Shown: piece by piece, positions 4,475-5,062 of the stretch
How positions within the stretch are numbered: the first letter of the stretch is position 1
How the letters are laid out: each line of letters begins with the position of its first letter
Assembly: GCA_947254895.1 (NCBI GenBank)
Contig: CAMYEY010000092.1
Coordinates: 1 to 5,062, forward strand
Origin: an uncultured Clostridia bacterium
Lineage (GTDB): Bacteria; Bacillota; Clostridia; Saccharofermentanales; DTU023
Reading direction: 5' to 3'
Length of the DNA stretch: 5,062 nucleotides
Position numbers and translations under genes: made by a program
Notes under the pieces: generated by a model
What the model saw: the letters and a program-made list of their open reading frames with translations, nothing else
What the model was told of the DNA's origin: nothing
The model's database searches: none

Positions 4475-4783
4475 ATGGCAAAAGATTATGCAAAAGGATT
4501 TTACAAGTCAAGGGCATGGCAGAGGTGTCGTGCTTCTTTTATTGCAGAAAGAGAAGCGATAGATGGCGGACTGTGTGAGCATTGTAAAAAGAAGCGTGGG
4601 TACATCGTCGACCATATCGAGGAGATCACTCCAGAAAATATAGATGATGTGGATATCATACTTAACCATAAGAATTTGCAGTACTTATGCTTAGAGTGTC
4701 ATAACACGAAAACTTTTAAAAAGCATCATGCAGTAGAAGAAGATTTATTTTTTGATGAGGAAGGAAATATTTTTAAAAAATAA
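4475..4783 (+). CDS. HNH endonuclease, terminase-associated type
   Basis: A complete 102-residue HNH nuclease. CEHC (C34, C37) and CLEC (C72, C75) form a zinc site, DHIEEITP (D46, H47) supplies the catalytic histidine, and LNHKNLQYLCLECHNTKT (63-79) gives the conserved Asn (N67) and final His (H76). Small HNH proteins encoded just before terminase are known parts of the packaging machine in many tailed phages, including HK97 (gp74), and help terminase cut cos sites. An acidic tail (EEDLFFDEEGN) follows the domain. The ATG at 4475 has only a modest GGAAG at 4466-4470, and an in-frame TAA at 4460-4462 area blocks any longer start nearby. It stands between a possible regulated leader and a candidate cos region. 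A homing endonuclease is less likely because no intron is evident. Confidence 0.93.
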   Translation: MAKDYAKGFYKSRAWQRCRASFIAEREAIDGGLCEHCKKKRGYIVDHIEEITPENIDDVDIILNHKNLQYLCLECHNTKTFKKHHAVEEDLFFDEEGNIFKK

Positions 4784-4933
4784 AAAAATAAAAAATTTAA
4801 AAATCAAATAATCCCCCCTAATTAGAAATAGGAATGATTAGCAATGGGGACCGGCAGGGGTACACACAAAAAACGCACAGGTGATTTTTGCATAACCCCC
4901 ACCCTTGAAAAATGGAAAGGTAGGTGATTTTAG
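4784..4933. other. Intergenic region before terminase, candidate cos region
   Basis: This 150-base gap holds no convincing gene. It begins with about 30 bases of almost pure A/T, then a six-C run (4813-4818), GGGGACCGGCAGGGG (4846-4860) and CCCCCACCC (4896-4904), sharp G/C blocks within an A+T-rich genome. GGGGT (4857-4861) can pair with ACCCC (4895-4899). In cos-type phages with an HNH-terminase pair, the packaging site often lies between or beside these genes, so this is the best place in the window for cos. No cleavage site can be read directly. Confidence 0.35.
4916..4928 (+). promoter_or_regulatory. Extended Shine-Dalgarno site for the terminase gene
   Basis: The bases GAAAGG-T-AGGTGAT match the extended Shine-Dalgarno GAAAGGAGGTGAT except for one inserted T. 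It lies about five bases before the ATG at 4934 and settles that start. It is among the strongest ribosome sites in the window, fitting high late expression. Confidence 0.7.
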
Positions 4934-5062
4934 ATGGCAGTTGATAAAGATAAAGAGATAAAAAGAGAGATCGCACGACTTAAAAATTTATACAAGGATG
5001 TGGACCGAGTTAAAAGGCTAACGGCTACAAACTTGATTGAGGAAGCTGCTTTTATGAAATCC
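4934..5062 (+). CDS. Probable phage terminase small subunit, N-terminal part only
   Basis: The first 43 codons of a gene cut off by the window end: MAVDKDKEIKREIARLKNLY then a helical, charged stretch ending in LIEEAAFMKS. This opening, a lysine-rich helix with R-L-x-x-L-Y-K-D and then LIEEAAFM, resembles the start of small proteins encoded immediately before the large terminase in Firmicutes phages, usually called terminase small subunit of the P27-like kind. That subunit recognises the packaging site and loads DNA on the large subunit. A preceding HNH gene and strong Shine-Dalgarno fit. The call rests on a short fragment and on context; the remainder and the expected large terminase lie outside. 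Confidence 0.6.
   Translation, partial: MAVDKDKEIKREIARLKNLYKDVDRVKRLTATNLIEEAAFMKS

Noticed and set aside
4475..4783. Homing endonuclease in an intron or intein
   Set aside because: No interrupted host gene or intron structure is visible, and the gene has the standard position before terminase.
4765..4812. Terminator after the HNH gene
   Set aside because: The A/T palindrome around ATTTTTAAAAAAT has no G/C stem and no proper loop or following T run.
4844..4927. 27-codon frame starting MGTGRGTHKK before the terminase gene
   Set aside because: The ribosome site is weak, it overlaps the terminase Shine-Dalgarno, and the product crosses G/C blocks better explained as non-coding.
47..5062. Alternative genetic code with TGA read as tryptophan
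   Set aside because: TGA ends several genes exactly at tight overlaps with the next start, and tryptophan is encoded by TGG.

Overview
This window is a fragment of a temperate-type, tailed-phage genome or prophage from a low-GC Gram-positive (Firmicutes) host. The evidence is the A+T-rich sequence, strong AGGAGG-type ribosome binding sites, closely packed or overlapping genes all on the + strand, and a set of phage families: MazG-like, RecT, MBL-fold hydrolase, DUF4373/Lin1244-type replication protein, VRR-NUC nuclease, DUF1492 late regulator, HNH nuclease and a probable terminase small subunit. TGA is used as a normal stop at several genes, so the standard bacterial code applies. The host genus cannot be fixed from this sequence. 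The first 46 bases are not biological: positions 14-46 are the Illumina Nextera read-1 adapter with the Tn5 mosaic end, so real sequence starts at about 47.

Region 1 (47-3684) is the early DNA-metabolism operon: a 5'-truncated MazG-like pyrophosphohydrolase, the RecT single-strand annealing protein, two or three small orphan proteins (one only 21 codons), an MBL-fold metallohydrolase of the WalJ/YycJ type, a DUF4373 replication protein and a VRR-NUC nuclease. Most junctions are ATGA/TGATG/GTGA-type overlaps, so translation is probably coupled along one mRNA. The middle of the DUF4373 gene holds an 11-bp tandem duplication and three 15-bp direct repeats followed by an A+T-rich patch. This resembles the origin inside the lambda O gene and is a candidate phage origin.

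Region 2 (3694-4474) is the early/late switch: a DUF1492 (ArpU/RinA-like) regulator, a strong intrinsic terminator, and only four bases later a tRNA-Tyr(GTA) with encoded CCA. The tRNA keeps its stems and tyrosine identity features but has altered D-loop and T-loop contact bases. A roughly 150-base leader without a recognisable gene follows, with a weak promoter candidate and a stem-loop.

Region 3 (4475-5062) is the start of the packaging module: a small HNH endonuclease, a 150-base non-coding gap with G and C runs that is a reasonable candidate for the cos region, and the first 43 codons of a probable terminase small subunit that runs off the end. The layout reads as recombination/replication, then regulator, then packaging, as in many Firmicutes siphophages. 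No wholly new defence or mobile system is evident. The most interesting items are the candidate in-gene origin, the unusual tRNA, the SSB-like tail on RecT and a hidden 21-codon gene.
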